Below, in pieces: positions 17,104 to 25,980 of a stretch of DNA of 64,000 nt; the stretch's first letter is position 1, and the number at the start of each line of letters is the position of its first letter. Below the pieces are notes generated by a model. That model had not been told where the DNA came from. It saw nothing but the letters and a program-made list of their open reading frames with translations, and ran no database searches. Made by a program: the position numbers and the translations under genes. Source of the DNA: Ignisphaera aggregans DSM 17230 (GTDB lineage Archaea; Thermoproteota; Thermoprotei_A; Sulfolobales; Ignisphaeraceae); the NCBI GenBank assembly GCA_000145985.1, contig CP002098.1:310001-374000 (forward strand). The letters run 5' to 3'.

Positions 17104-18831
17104 TTATACGCGATATGTAGGTATTTTACTAAATAGATCCTTTACAATTCTTACAGAGAGTTTTGGCTGTCTCTCTCTAGTAAATATACCCTTTCGATTA
17201 AGCATTGTTCTCCAATGATTTTGAGGAGTTCTAAAATCTGCAAAATTCCATATATGAAGACCATGTATGTATTCCTTCCTTGAAAACTCCTCTATATATC
17301 TCCTCAAGAACTCTGCTTGATATTCTTCAGACCACATCAATGGTGGTTCACTATGAAGACCTATAACAGCATCTGCACCAAATTCTGTAATTATTATAGG
17401 TTTTGATGGAAAGAGTTGATGTATCTTTCCAGTCTCATCTAAGGCCTTTCTAAGACCTTCTTCTATGTTTCCCCACTCACTATACCATCCATAGTAGAAA
17501 TTAAGAGATATTACATCTACATATTGAAGTGCTTTATCATTAGCTCTCTTATGTGAAGCAAAGGTAATAGGTCTTGTAGGATCAAGTTTCTTGATATGTT
17601 CAACAAGCCTTCTAGCTAGTTCTGCACATTCTTCTAAATCTGTTGGGGGTTCATTTAATATGCTATACATTACTACCGATGGTCTATTCCTATGTTGCAA
17701 TACCATCTCCTCAACCATCTTCAACGCTTTCTCAATTATTATTGGATTAGAACACCACTTCCTAGCATCATCATTTGATGGCATTCCTGAGAGACATATA
17801 GGTGACTCGAGAATTACAAGCATACCAAAGCTATCGGCTAGATCTAGATGTTCATCTGAGTATGGATAGTGAGATGTTCTAAATGAATTAGCACCTATTT
17901 GCTTCATAAGATAGAAGTCTCTTACAAGAACTGATCCAGGTACATATCTTCCCGTAATAGGATAGTCTTCATGTCTACTAAAACCTTTTAGAAATACTGG
18001 TTTATCATTAATAAGAATCTTTCCATCTACAATACCTATACTTCTAAAGCCTATATACTCCTCTACAGCATCTACAACTTGGTTCTCAACAACTAGCTCT
18101 ACCTCTAGTGTATAGAGATAAGGTTTCTCTGGCTCCCATGGAACAACATTAGCTAATGTAGTTTCAATAGAAGATTTACCATTTATACATGGTGCTTTAG
18201 CCATAAAGATCTCCTTTAACTCTCTATCTCTTAATCTAAAAATAGCTTCACATAGCTTTGAAGAGGAAATACTAGCTTCAGCATATAGATAACCTTTATG
18301 TGTTGTTATAATCTTAAGATCATTGATATATTCTTGAGATGTAAACTCTAGATATACATCCCTATGTATACCACCATATGGATAGAAATCATAGACTACC
18401 TCATTTATGCTACGTCCTGGAGGAATTCTATCAATAGATATCCTATTGTCTATCTTAACCACAAGGAGATTCCAATCCCCATATCTAATAACATCTGTTA
18501 CATCGAATTTAAACTGTGTATAACTCCCCTCATGTTCTCCTACAAATATGCCATTCAGCCACACTCTTGTTATATAGCCAGCTCCTTTAAATATCATCCG
18601 AGCCCTTTTACCACTATAATCTCTCGGAACATAGAATCTTCTCTGATACCAAACTATACCTGCATATCCATCCCACAGCGGATTCTGTTCATTGTATGAC
18701 GATGGAACGTACACTACATCACTAGACTCAAAACCCTTGAAAAACCCTTCTACCTCTCCAGAATCACTATAATCTATCTTTATATTCCAAAACCCATTTA
18801 GGATCAGCTTAGGTCGCCTAGGAGTTTTCAT
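17104..18831 (-). CDS. GH2 beta-glucuronidase-like enzyme
   Basis: About 575 residues with three GH2 parts: a jelly-roll sugar-binding domain (GIVWYQRRFYVPRDYSG, VWLNGIFVGEHEGSYTQF), an Ig-like domain, and a TIM barrel. The acid/base Glu is in YSILNEPPTDLEE and the nucleophile Glu is in IIITEFGADAVIGLHSEPP. After IWNFADFRTPQNHWR comes LNRKGIFTRERQPK. The NRK fits the N-x-K motif that holds the carboxylate in beta-glucuronidases, which favours a glucuronide substrate over a galactoside. ATG 18831 is preferred to TTG 18843 because a TATA box near 18863-18874 would start transcription near 18842. No signal peptide is seen, so it is cytoplasmic. Confidence 0.85.
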   Translation of the reverse strand: MKTPRRPKLILNGFWNIKIDYSDSGEVEGFFKGFESSDVVYVPSSYNEQNPLWDGYAGIVWYQRRFYVPRDYSGKRARMIFKGAGYITRVWLNGIFVGEHEGSYTQFKFDVTDVIRYGDWNLLVVKIDNRISIDRIPPGRSINEVVYDFYPYGGIHRDVYLEFTSQEYINDLKIITTHKGYLYAEASISSSKLCEAIFRLRDRELKEIFMAKAPCINGKSSIETTLANVVPWEPEKPYLYTLEVELVVENQVVDAVEEYIGFRSIGIVDGKILINDKPVFLKGFSRHEDYPITGRYVPGSVLVRDFYLMKQIGANSFRTSHYPYSDEHLDLADSFGMLVILESPICLSGMPSNDDARKWCSNPIIIEKALKMVEEMVLQHRNRPSVVMYSILNEPPTDLEECAELARRLVEHIKKLDPTRPITFASHKRANDKALQYVDVISLNFYYGWYSEWGNIEEGLRKALDETGKIHQLFPSKPIIITEFGADAVIGLHSEPPLMWSEEYQAEFLRRYIEEFSRKEYIHGLHIWNFADFRTPQNHWRTMLNRKGIFTRERQPKLSVRIVKDLFSKIPTYRV

Positions 18832-19014
18832 AGTTAAACCCAAGAGATATATTATTGGTTAATACATTTTAAATTCACCTATAAGTAATTCAATGTAATA
18901 TCATTATTCTCTATATCATAGGCTAACATTAAATATATCATATCCTGAGACTACATTATCTAGGCAGAGAATAATATAATTACTTCTAAGGCTATTCTCA
19001 TTATTATCTTTTCA

Positions 19015-19036
19015 AATCAAATATTATAATTTGATT
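19015..19036. repeat. Inverted repeat AATCAAAT-6-ATTTGATT in a 258-bp gap
   Basis: A perfect 8-bp inverted repeat around ATTATA lies in the gap 18844-19101, between the 5' end of the GH2 gene and the 3' end of the hydroxyacid dehydrogenase gene. It is too AT-rich to be a convincing hairpin. It may be an operator or chance. Apart from the GH2 promoter, nothing else is seen in the gap. Confidence 0.25.
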
Positions 19037-19101
19037 AGGGAAAAAGATCCCTATTAAGAAATCTAATTCAAATAAAATTTGTGTTGATTTCTCTAATATA
19101 T

Positions 19102-20118
19102 TTACTGTCTACTAAATCCTGGTGGTCTTATCCTTACAACCTCTTTATTTACTAGTGTTGGTGGCTCTCTTCCTTGATAAAATGCTATGAGATTCTCTGC
19201 TACAAGTTCTGCCATAGCATGTCTTGTTTCTATTGTTGCACTTCCTATATGTGGTAATAATACTACGTTTTTGAATGCTGTTAGTGGGTGGTTTGGTGGT
19301 AGTGGTTCTTCTTCAAATACATCTAGTCCTGCTCCAGCTATCCAACCCTCTTTTAATGCTTTTACAAGTGCATCTGTATCTATAACAGCACCTCTAGCTG
19401 TATTTATCAATAGAGCTGTTCTCTTCATCCTCTTTAACTTCTCTTCATTAATCATATGATATGTCTCTTTAGTCAAAGGTACATGGATTGAAACTATATC
19501 ACTTTCACTTAAAACTTCATCAAGGCTCCTGTATTCAGCTCCAAGTATTTTCTCTGCCTCTTCATCTCTACTTCTATCATAGTACATTATTTTCATTCCA
19601 AAGGCTTTTCCTATTTCTGCTACTCTCCTCCCAATTCTTCCAAGACCTATAATACCAAGGGTTTTTCCCTTTAGCTCAACTCCAAGCATCATTAATGGAT
19701 GCCAACCTGTTTTAGTCCTATACCACTCTCCCCATCTAACATAATGATCTGCCTCAACAATTCTTCTAGCTACCGATAGTATTAAGGCCCATGTAAGTTC
19801 AGCTGTAGCCTCTGTTAAAACACCTGGTGTATTTGTTACATATATACCTAGCCTTGTGGCACACTCAACATCTATATTATCATATCCAACAGCAAGTTGT
19901 GCAACAATCCTAAGATTCTTCGCCTGACTAAGAAGATTACAATCAATTCTATCCGTTAAAAGCGTGACTAAAGCATCTACAACCCTAGCCTTCTCAAGTA
20001 GTACTTCATATGGAGGTGCTTGAAATCTATCCCAAACTTCAACTTCAAAATACTGCATCAGCTTTTCAATAACATCTGGGAATAACTCTCTACTTATAAA
20101 TAGTTTCGGTTTTGTCAA
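19102..20118 (-). CDS. D-2-hydroxyacid dehydrogenase (glyoxylate/hydroxypyruvate reductase-like)
   Basis: 338 residues, full length. The Rossmann loop is [20 protein letters not shown]. The catalytic triad positions are visible in [15 protein letters not shown] (Arg), the [14 protein letters not shown] region (Glu) and [15 protein letters not shown] (His). It resembles archaeal glyoxylate reductase (GyaR). It could reduce hydroxypyruvate or tartronate semialdehyde to glycerate for the glycerate 2-kinase encoded 4 kb away. A 127-bp stretch is identical to the paralogue at 21285-22271. Confidence 0.85.
   Translation of the reverse strand: MTKPKLFISRELFPDVIEKLMQYFEVEVWDRFQAPPYEVLLEKARVVDALVTLLTDRIDCNLLSQAKNLRIVAQLAVGYDNIDVECATRLGIYVTNTPGVLTEATAELTWALILSVARRIVEADHYVRWGEWYRTKTGWHPLMMLGVELKGKTLGIIGLGRIGRRVAEIGKAFGMKIMYYDRSRDEEAEKILGAEYRSLDEVLSESDIVSIHVPLTKETYHMINEEKLKRMKRTALLINTARGAVIDTDALVKALKEGWIAGAGLDVFEEEPLPPNHPLTAFKNVVLLPHIGSATIETRHAMAELVAENLIAFYQGREPPTLVNKEVVRIRPPGFSRQ
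19280..19406. repeat. 127-bp identical tract, copy 1
   Basis: This tract is base-for-base identical to 21445-21571, while the flanks diverge at once (T versus A before, T versus C after). It encodes the segment from the INTARGA Arg loop to the [11 protein letters not shown] loop. The same orientation and a 2.2-kb spacing point to gene conversion between paralogues. Confidence 0.9.
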
Positions 20119-20310
20119 TGTATATCCCCGGACAATTCCTTAGTACTAACAATATAAGCTTATGCTTTCATCATATATTCATTCTACAGTTAAATAGCTA
20201 TGACAATAAAATGGTTCTACAAATCAGTTGTATCACTAGATTTAGCTTAAGTGACATAAAAAGATATATCCTAATATACTCTTAGATGGTAGTACTCCAT
20301 GGTGCAGAAT

Positions 20311-21246
20311 ATGAAGGTACTTCATCTCTATGAATCTAGAGATCTTAGATTAGTTTATGTGTAGAAACCAAAGATAGAACCTAATGAGGTTCTCATTAGA
20401 GTTAGATATGCGGGGATCTGCGATAGTGATTTACATGTATATAGGGGTGCTATGAGAAATAGGGTTAAAATATCTAGCTGTACTAAGTAATGGATTTCCT
20501 GGTGTAGTAGAGAAGTAGGATCTAGAGTTACATGGCTTAATGAGTGGAATGAGGCTGTAACCAATCCAGTGATTTCCTGTGGAATATATCCATTTTATTT
20601 AGCTGGAAGACTCAATATATGTATAAACCTTAAGATTCTGGGTGTAGATGTGCATGGAGCCTTTGCTGAATATGTAAAGATAATGGCAAAAATGTCTATA
20701 GAATTCTAAGAAATATCTCATCTCGACATGTTGCTTTAGTAGAACTGTTTTTCCATAGCGCTACACTCATGTAGGAGAGCAAATATTGAGATAGGAGATG
20801 ATGTTGTAGTAATAGGGACAAGGCCAAATAGGTCTATGTATAACACAGGTTGCAAAATATTGCTAATAGAGTGATAGCTATAGAGATATCGGATGACAGA
20901 CTTGGATCGGCTAAAAGCATTGGTGTAGATAAAATAATTAATCCTCTAAAAAGCATGGCTCTACAACTAGTAAAAGCTAGAGGAAGAATAGTTGTTGTAG
21001 GACTTAGATTTGAACCAATAGAAATTATCCCATCAGTCATAGCATTTAAGGAGGCAGAGATAATAGGGTCCAGGGTATATATAGATGAATTTTCAAGAGT
21101 ACTAAAACTTATGTCCATAGGGATATCTAAATCCTAGTGTATTAACATCATATGAATTTAAACTTGAAGATGGTCTCAAGGCATTCAAGATTCTTAAAAA
21201 GAAAACTGAAGGTGTTATTAAGATATTGTTAAAGAGGATACATTGA
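20311..21246 (+). pseudogene. Zinc-type (MDR) alcohol/polyol dehydrogenase relic
   Basis: Pieces in several frames trace a medium-chain dehydrogenase of about 330 residues. The N-terminus MKVLHLYESRDLRLVYV is stopped by TAG; then KPKIEPNEVLIRVRYAGICD continues with SDLHVYRGA (catalytic Cys and His region). Later come GVDVHGAFAEYVKI, a broken dinucleotide-binding stretch (GQIGLCITQVA then VIAIEISDDRLGSAKSIG), and RGRIVVVGLRFEPIEI. Many stops and frameshifts make it certainly dead. It resembles L-threonine/sorbitol/idonate-type dehydrogenases and lies among sugar-acid genes. The intact-looking frame 20850-21137 is only a part of this relic. Confidence 0.85.
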
Positions 21247-21284
21247 AACAACAATAATATTCGTAGGTACCAAATTCTATTTTA

Positions 21285-22271
21285 CTATACCCTACGTGGA
21301 TTTAAAGGTCTATTGACAGGATATCTTGGTTCTCCTCCTCGCAGTACTCTTATGATTTCTTCTGCAGCAGTTATAGCAAGTCTCCTCCTACATTCTATTG
21401 TAAGGCTGGCTGCATGTGGTGTCAAGATAACATTATCTAGCTTAGTTAGTGGGTGGTTTGGTGGTAGTGGTTCTTCTTCAAATACATCTAGTCCTGCTCC
21501 AGCTATCCAACCCTCTTTTAATGCTTTTACAAGTGCATCTGTATCTATAACAGCACCTCTAGCTGTATTTACTAGATATGCTGTAGGCTTCATTAGCCTT
21601 AGTTCTTTCTCTCCAATCATATGGTATGTTTCATTAGTCAAAGGTACATGTATAGATACAAAGTCTGAGGTTCTGAGAAGTTCATTGAGTGATCTATATT
21701 CAATATTCCATGTTCTTTCTAAATCTTCTCTTCTAACTATATCATAGTATATAACCTTCATACCTAGGGCTAAAGCTCTTTTTGCAACTTCCTGCCCTAT
21801 TCTACCAAGTCCTATTATACCTAGTACTCTTCCAGCTAGATCTATTCCTAAGAGATCTGGAAATTCCATTCTCTCTTTATACCATACACCATCTCTAACA
21901 AATCTATCTAGTTTAAATAGCTTTTTTGCTAAAGCCATAATCAATGCTATTGTATGTTCAGCTACAGTAGAAGCATTGACAGGGGCTATGGTAACCCATA
22001 TACCTAGTTCGTTAGCCGCATTAACATCAATTTTATCATATCCTACTCCATGTCTAGCAATAATCTTAAGCTTTGGAGCTGACTCTAAAACTCTTCTTGT
22101 AAAAGGTTCAACACCTCTTACTGCAAGAACAGCATCAGTATCACTAATATTTTTTATAAGCTCATCCTCAGATGTTATCATTTTTTCAGATATAAATACA
22201 TCGCCTATACTCTTCAAAAGCTTTAAGCCCTCTTCATCAATCCTGTATGTCACAATAATCTTAAACGTCAT
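21285..22271 (-). CDS. D-2-hydroxyacid dehydrogenase (phosphoglycerate dehydrogenase-like)
   Basis: About 328 residues. Blocks are IARHGVGYDKIDVNAANELG, the Rossmann loop [34 protein letters not shown] (Arg), the Glu loop [11 protein letters not shown] and ILTPHAASLTIECRRR (His). The ATG at 22271 (MTFKII) directly follows a purine-rich GAGGGTAGG and is preferred over the upstream ATG at 22289. No ACT domain is present, so it is unlikely to be serine-pathway SerA and fits a hydroxypyruvate/tartronate-semialdehyde or other hydroxyacid reductase. It lies just after the HpcH/HpaI aldolase gene (about 50 bp), probably in one transcript. Confidence 0.83.
   Translation of the reverse strand: MTFKIIVTYRIDEEGLKLLKSIGDVFISEKMITSEDELIKNISDTDAVLAVRGVEPFTRRVLESAPKLKIIARHGVGYDKIDVNAANELGIWVTIAPVNASTVAEHTIALIMALAKKLFKLDRFVRDGVWYKERMEFPDLLGIDLAGRVLGIIGLGRIGQEVAKRALALGMKVIYYDIVRREDLERTWNIEYRSLNELLRTSDFVSIHVPLTNETYHMIGEKELRLMKPTAYLVNTARGAVIDTDALVKALKEGWIAGAGLDVFEEEPLPPNHPLTKLDNVILTPHAASLTIECRRRLAITAAEEIIRVLRGGEPRYPVNRPLNPRRV
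21445..21571. repeat. 127-bp identical tract, copy 2
   Basis: This is the partner of 19280-19406, with no mismatch over 127 bp although the rest of the two genes differ clearly. The perfect match includes synonymous positions, so it reflects a recent DNA exchange rather than protein conservation. Confidence 0.9.
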
Positions 22272-22325
22272 AGACCTACCCTCTATCATATAGAACTATA
22301 AACAACTTACTTCATAATTATATAA

Positions 22326-23087
22326 TTATTTACTCCTATTGAATTGCTGGAGAATGTTTCTAAAACCCGATAGCATTACTCCTATGTCACTCATTATTGC
22401 TATAAATCTAAACCCCATATCAATATATTTCCTAACCAGTTCTAGACTAAGACCATGTATCCCTGGAGTTTTATCATATTTTTGACACACCTTTAACACC
22501 TTAGTTATAGCTTCTTCAAATATTGGATGAGAATACTGAAGAGGTATTCCAAGGTTTACAGAGAGATCCATAGGCCCTATATATGCACCATCTATACCAT
22601 CGACACTAACTATATCTTCTACATTCTCTATAGCATCTCTAGTTTCTATCTGAGCAATTAGAACTCTATCTTCTGTTTCAAATCTTTTATAATATTCATC
22701 AAATCTTATATTACCATATCTTATAGCTCTCCTAGGACCAACACCCCTAAGACCTTTTGGAGGATATGTAGCATACTTTACAAATAGCTCTGCTTCTCTA
22801 CCACTATTAATCCATGGTGCAACTATACCTTCTACACCAACATCAAGAATTCGTTTTATCCATATCATATCATTCCAAGGAGCTCTTGCTAGCGGCGCTA
22901 TACCAGTATTCTTTAGGGGCATTAACAATATTTCAAGATTTGAAATATCCAATGGTGCATGTTCCAAATCAAATACAAACCAATCAAATGGAAGTTCTGA
23001 AAGAGCATCAACAACATCTGGATGATTTATAGTTATCCAAGTTCCCAAAAGGATATCTCCTTTCTTCATCCTCTGTTTTAAGTTCAT
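22326..23087 (-). CDS. HpcH/HpaI-family aldolase (2-keto-3-deoxy sugar acid aldolase type)
   Basis: 253 residues, standard length. Motifs are FDWFVFDLEHAPLDISNLE, LARAPWND (catalytic Arg), GVEGIVAPWINSGREAE, VLIAQIETRDAIENVEDI (metal Glu) and GAYIGPMDLSVNLGIP (metal Asp). These class II pyruvate aldolases split substrates such as 5-keto-4-deoxyglucarate (GarL) or 2-keto-3-deoxyrhamnonate into pyruvate and an aldehyde. Together with two hydroxyacid dehydrogenases and glycerate 2-kinase, a GarL-like step giving tartronate semialdehyde is plausible but not proven. It has a TATA-like AAATTTAAAG about 30-40 nt upstream. Confidence 0.88.
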   Translation of the reverse strand: MNLKQRMKKGDILLGTWITINHPDVVDALSELPFDWFVFDLEHAPLDISNLEILLMPLKNTGIAPLARAPWNDMIWIKRILDVGVEGIVAPWINSGREAELFVKYATYPPKGLRGVGPRRAIRYGNIRFDEYYKRFETEDRVLIAQIETRDAIENVEDIVSVDGIDGAYIGPMDLSVNLGIPLQYSHPIFEEAITKVLKVCQKYDKTPGIHGLSLELVRKYIDMGFRFIAIMSDIGVMLSGFRNILQQFNRSK

Positions 23088-23469
23088 TTACAAACACCTA
23101 GACACTACATATCGATTAGCTTTAAATTTAAGCACATTATGAGCCTTACACTATAATCTTGCGTATGACTCTATATCAACAATGAGCATAATACATTATA
23201 TACCTATTCATTTCTATCTTGTACCTCATTGTTAGGGAATGTAACAACAAATCATGATGAATACAGATTTAAGTATTTCCATAATAATCTTATGAGCTAG
23301 AATCTCGGCTAGTATTTAGGTTTTCTCTGGATCTATACTATTGCATATCCTAGCTATCAATGTTGGTGCTATAGGGTTTATATCTATTTAATATCTCAGC
23401 CCTCTACAGCAATGCTCTTCAACAATTGATGTAATAACACTAAATATAGCTAAAGTAGAGATGCATCTC

Positions 23470-24077
23470 CATAGTCTTGGAGATAGATTCTCAGTTTAGA
23501 TGTTGTTAGAAAGTGTGCAAAGGTTGAATAGACGACATCTTATCTGCCTGAGGAGGTGGGTATATATAGGGATTTTGGGAGAATGTTAAGTTATCTGAGA
23601 AGACATAGTTTGTAATATGGAGCAATAACCTATTGGAGTTGAGAAGAAGGTTTTAGATGCTCCTCATATAGATGCTGTTCCTTAGAAATTATAGCTGAGA
23701 TTAATATTGTTAAGAGGAATTGTTGTTGCCATAATAATAACTTTATAGGTATTTATGTCCTTAAATGATTATCACTTTGGCAATACTAATAAAGCTAGAC
23801 GTAGATATCTGCTAAGAGATATAAAACGGATGTAAATCCTAAGAAATTGATGAGGGGGTATGGTGGATAGATAACTTTTGGGGTGGTACAGATATACAAC
23901 ATATACTTCTACTTGTAAAACCGAAGAAGTTACTAAATATGTCAAAGATTGATAAGGATATTTGTACCTAGAGGATTCATATATGCATAGACACAAGGCT
24001 TCAATCCTCCAACATTAGCAGAAAACGTTTTAACAGTTTTTAAACAGCTTATGAATGTGAAACATCCTATTAGGTGA
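23470..24077 (+). pseudogene. UroD-like (corrinoid) methyltransferase relic
   Basis: A stretch with many stops precedes the corrinoid protein gene. In the last 200 bp, pieces in different frames match the C-terminal block of uroporphyrinogen-decarboxylase-like methyltransferases: ITFGV / DNFWGGTDIQHILLLVKPKK, then a piece reading RIFVPRGFIYA, followed by FNPPTLAENVLTVFKQL. This corresponds to the family pattern of TFWGG-DTQ, TPEEV, GGYIF and PPENV. The upstream part (from about 23470) is probably the same gene but too decayed to align by eye. The terminal TGA overlaps the next gene's start region, as expected for a former methyltransferase-corrinoid protein operon. The rest of the gap 23088-23470 holds only the aldolase promoter. 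Confidence 0.55.
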
Positions 24078-24082
24078 TGTAC

Positions 24083-24733
24083 ATGAGTTTATTGGATAAG
24101 ATTAAGGAGTCTTTAGCTAATCTAGATCCTGATTCAACTAGGGAATATGTTGAGGAGGCAGTTAAAAGTAATATTCCTGTTAGAGATATTCTGGATGCTA
24201 TGGCCAGCGGTATGGAGGAGGTTGGTAGGAGGTATGAGAGGGGTGAGTATTTTGTTGCAGATCTTATTGTAGCTGGAGACATATTTAAGGATATCATGGA
24301 AAATCTCCTAAGACCATTGATTAAGAAGGAGAGTGGTGAGGTTATTGGGAGGATTGTTATAGGTACTGTATATGGAGATATCCATGACATTGGTAAAAAC
24401 TTAGTAGCAACATTTCTAGAAGCAGCAGGTTTCGAGGTTATCGATCTAGGTGTAGATGTACCTCCAGAGAAATTTGTAGATGCTATAAAACAATACAATC
24501 CAGATATAGTTGGTATCTCTGCATTACTCACATCAACAATGATACACATGAAACACATAATAGATGCGATAAAGGAAGCAGGATTGAGATATAAGGTAAA
24601 GATTATTGTGGGTGGTGCACCAGTAACAGAAAAATTTGCTAAAGAGATAGGTGCAGATGCATATGCAGAAAATGCCTTCAAAGCAGTAGAAATATGTAAA
24701 AAGCTAATAGAGGAAAAGAAAAAGAAGCAATAA
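24083..24733 (+). CDS. Corrinoid (B12-binding) methyl-carrier protein
   Basis: About 216 residues, the size of MtaC/MttC/MtbC/MtoC carriers. An N-terminal four-helix cap (LDKIKESLANLDPDSTREYV, MEEVGRRYERGEYFVADLI) is followed by the B12-binding Rossmann domain. That domain has DIHDIG at about residues 99-104 (DxHxxG, His101 as lower cobalt ligand), DLGVDVPPEKFVDA, VGISALLTSTM and IIVGGAPVTEKFAKEIGADAY. It carries a methyl group on cobalt between two methyltransferases. ATG 24083 follows TTAGGTG with good spacing and is preferred to GTG 24074. The adjacent donor methyltransferase is a relic. An MtrH-like acceptor methyltransferase gene lies at 46111. Confidence 0.92.
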   Translation: MSLLDKIKESLANLDPDSTREYVEEAVKSNIPVRDILDAMASGMEEVGRRYERGEYFVADLIVAGDIFKDIMENLLRPLIKKESGEVIGRIVIGTVYGDIHDIGKNLVATFLEAAGFEVIDLGVDVPPEKFVDAIKQYNPDIVGISALLTSTMIHMKHIIDAIKEAGLRYKVKIIVGGAPVTEKFAKEIGADAYAENAFKAVEICKKLIEEKKKKQ

Positions 24734-24874
24734 ACCCATAGATAGCTCTGTCTATATAGTTTCATGAACAGACATATAATATGGTAAACATTGGATAATT
24801 CTTAAAATATAGTTATCTCTATCTTCAGCTATTTTTAATGTGTCTATAAGATTCATTGTTGGATTAATAAAACA

Positions 24875-24894
24875 ATAGGGCTATAAAGCCCTAT
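24875..24894. other. Strong 8-bp hairpin between the corrinoid protein and membrane protein genes
   Basis: ATAGGGCT-ATAA-AGCCCTAT is a perfect 8-bp stem with a 4-nt loop, far more GC-rich than its surroundings. It lies in the 293-bp gap after the corrinoid protein gene. No T-run follows closely. It could be a transcript-end structure, an operator or part of a small RNA. Nothing else is seen in the gap. Confidence 0.4.
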
Positions 24895-25026
24895 TCTAGT
24901 TATAGAGCATTTCATTGACATTAAATGTGATTTGTCTATTACTTATTGTAGATCTCTAGCAATAAATAGCTTAAAAACCAGATCTATCAAACGTCTTAGA
25001 GATATAGATCATTTTATAGTTAGAAA

Positions 25027-25548
25027 ATGAGGTATAAGGTTATGGAGAATGATATCTACTACTTGGCTATAATATTTATGGTCTCACTTCTACCCACGGT
25101 TGAGGTTAGAGGCTCTATACCATTAGCATTTCTATGGTTTAGTAACGAACCTAATCTCTTTACCATAAGCATATTGATAGCTGTAATAGGAAATCTTATT
25201 ATTGCTCCAATACTCATACCCCTTCTATCTCTATTTGAGAAAGCTTTTATCAATAGTAGATATATTCCTACTAAGATCAAAGATCTATATTTATGGCTTA
25301 TTAATAGAGCTAGAAAGAAGAGTAAGGAAATAGAAAGATATGAATTTCTTGGACTAACAATATTTGTTACTCTTCCCATTCCAGGTACAGGTGCTTGGAC
25401 AGCCTCACTAATAGCACATGTGATGGGCATGGAAAGAAGAAAAGCCTTAATCTCTATAGAGCTTGGAGTACTTGGTGCTTCACTAATAGTCTTCTCAGTA
25501 ATTTATCTAGGTCTTGAGATATTGAAAAAAATATTTATGTTGGGATAG
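25027..25548 (+). CDS. Small multidrug export-family membrane protein (PF06695-type)
   Basis: 173 residues with about four membrane segments. MVSLLPTVEVRGSIPLAF is the family's conserved first block (EVRGAIP), and LTIFVTLPIPGTGAWTASLI is the second, with a tail of membrane helices. The function is unproven despite the family name; it is structurally related to DedA-like half-transporters. The gene stands alone between two gaps. Confidence 0.8.
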   Translation: MRYKVMENDIYYLAIIFMVSLLPTVEVRGSIPLAFLWFSNEPNLFTISILIAVIGNLIIAPILIPLLSLFEKAFINSRYIPTKIKDLYLWLINRARKKSKEIERYEFLGLTIFVTLPIPGTGAWTASLIAHVMGMERRKALISIELGVLGASLIVFSVIYLGLEILKKIFMLG

Positions 25549-25980
25549 AACAATATCAATATATCTACTTATGAAGTAAAAGATATACTTTTTCCCTTTA
25601 AGCTCTTCCACAATATTCTAACATAGTTCCTTCCACTTTCTATAACCTTGGGCCACAGATTTATATCACAATGTATTGCATATATTGTTATAGCTGGGAG
25701 CATCACTATTTATAGCAGGGATTAGTGTTTGGGAGCTTCATATCCTCATATCCATATAGCTCCATATGAGGAAACTATGAGTATAGGATTCTTGAGACAT
25801 CTTGGGATCTAGAATAGTAATTCTCATGGGGCTATCTTGAGAGAGATGATAGATGGTTAGGGTTCTTGTATCGAGTCTTAACTATTAGAACCTTATAATT
25901 AATCTTTCTCTTAATTTAGATAAAGGTTTAATATCAGCTTAATAATTGTTAGGAGATATAACTCCTTAGGAGTAATCTAA
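25549..25980 (+). other. 432-bp non-coding gap, possible unrecognised gene remnant
   Basis: No open frame of useful length is present. Around 25720-25800 one frame reads LGASYPHIHIAPYEETMSIG followed by FLRHLG and then a stop, which looks protein-like, perhaps from a LigB/MEMO-type or other enzyme, but cannot be assigned. The last 60 bp probably hold the promoter of the next gene. Confidence 0.25.

Noticed and set aside
20850-21137. An intact-looking 95-residue plus-strand frame
   Set aside because: It is the NAD-domain part of the decayed MDR dehydrogenase, whose N-terminal and C-terminal pieces are in other frames.
19187-21747. Two plus-strand frames with a shared Ser/Gly-rich segment, suggesting a protein repeat
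   Set aside because: They are antisense shadows of the two hydroxyacid dehydrogenases; the shared segment only mirrors the 127-bp conversion tract.
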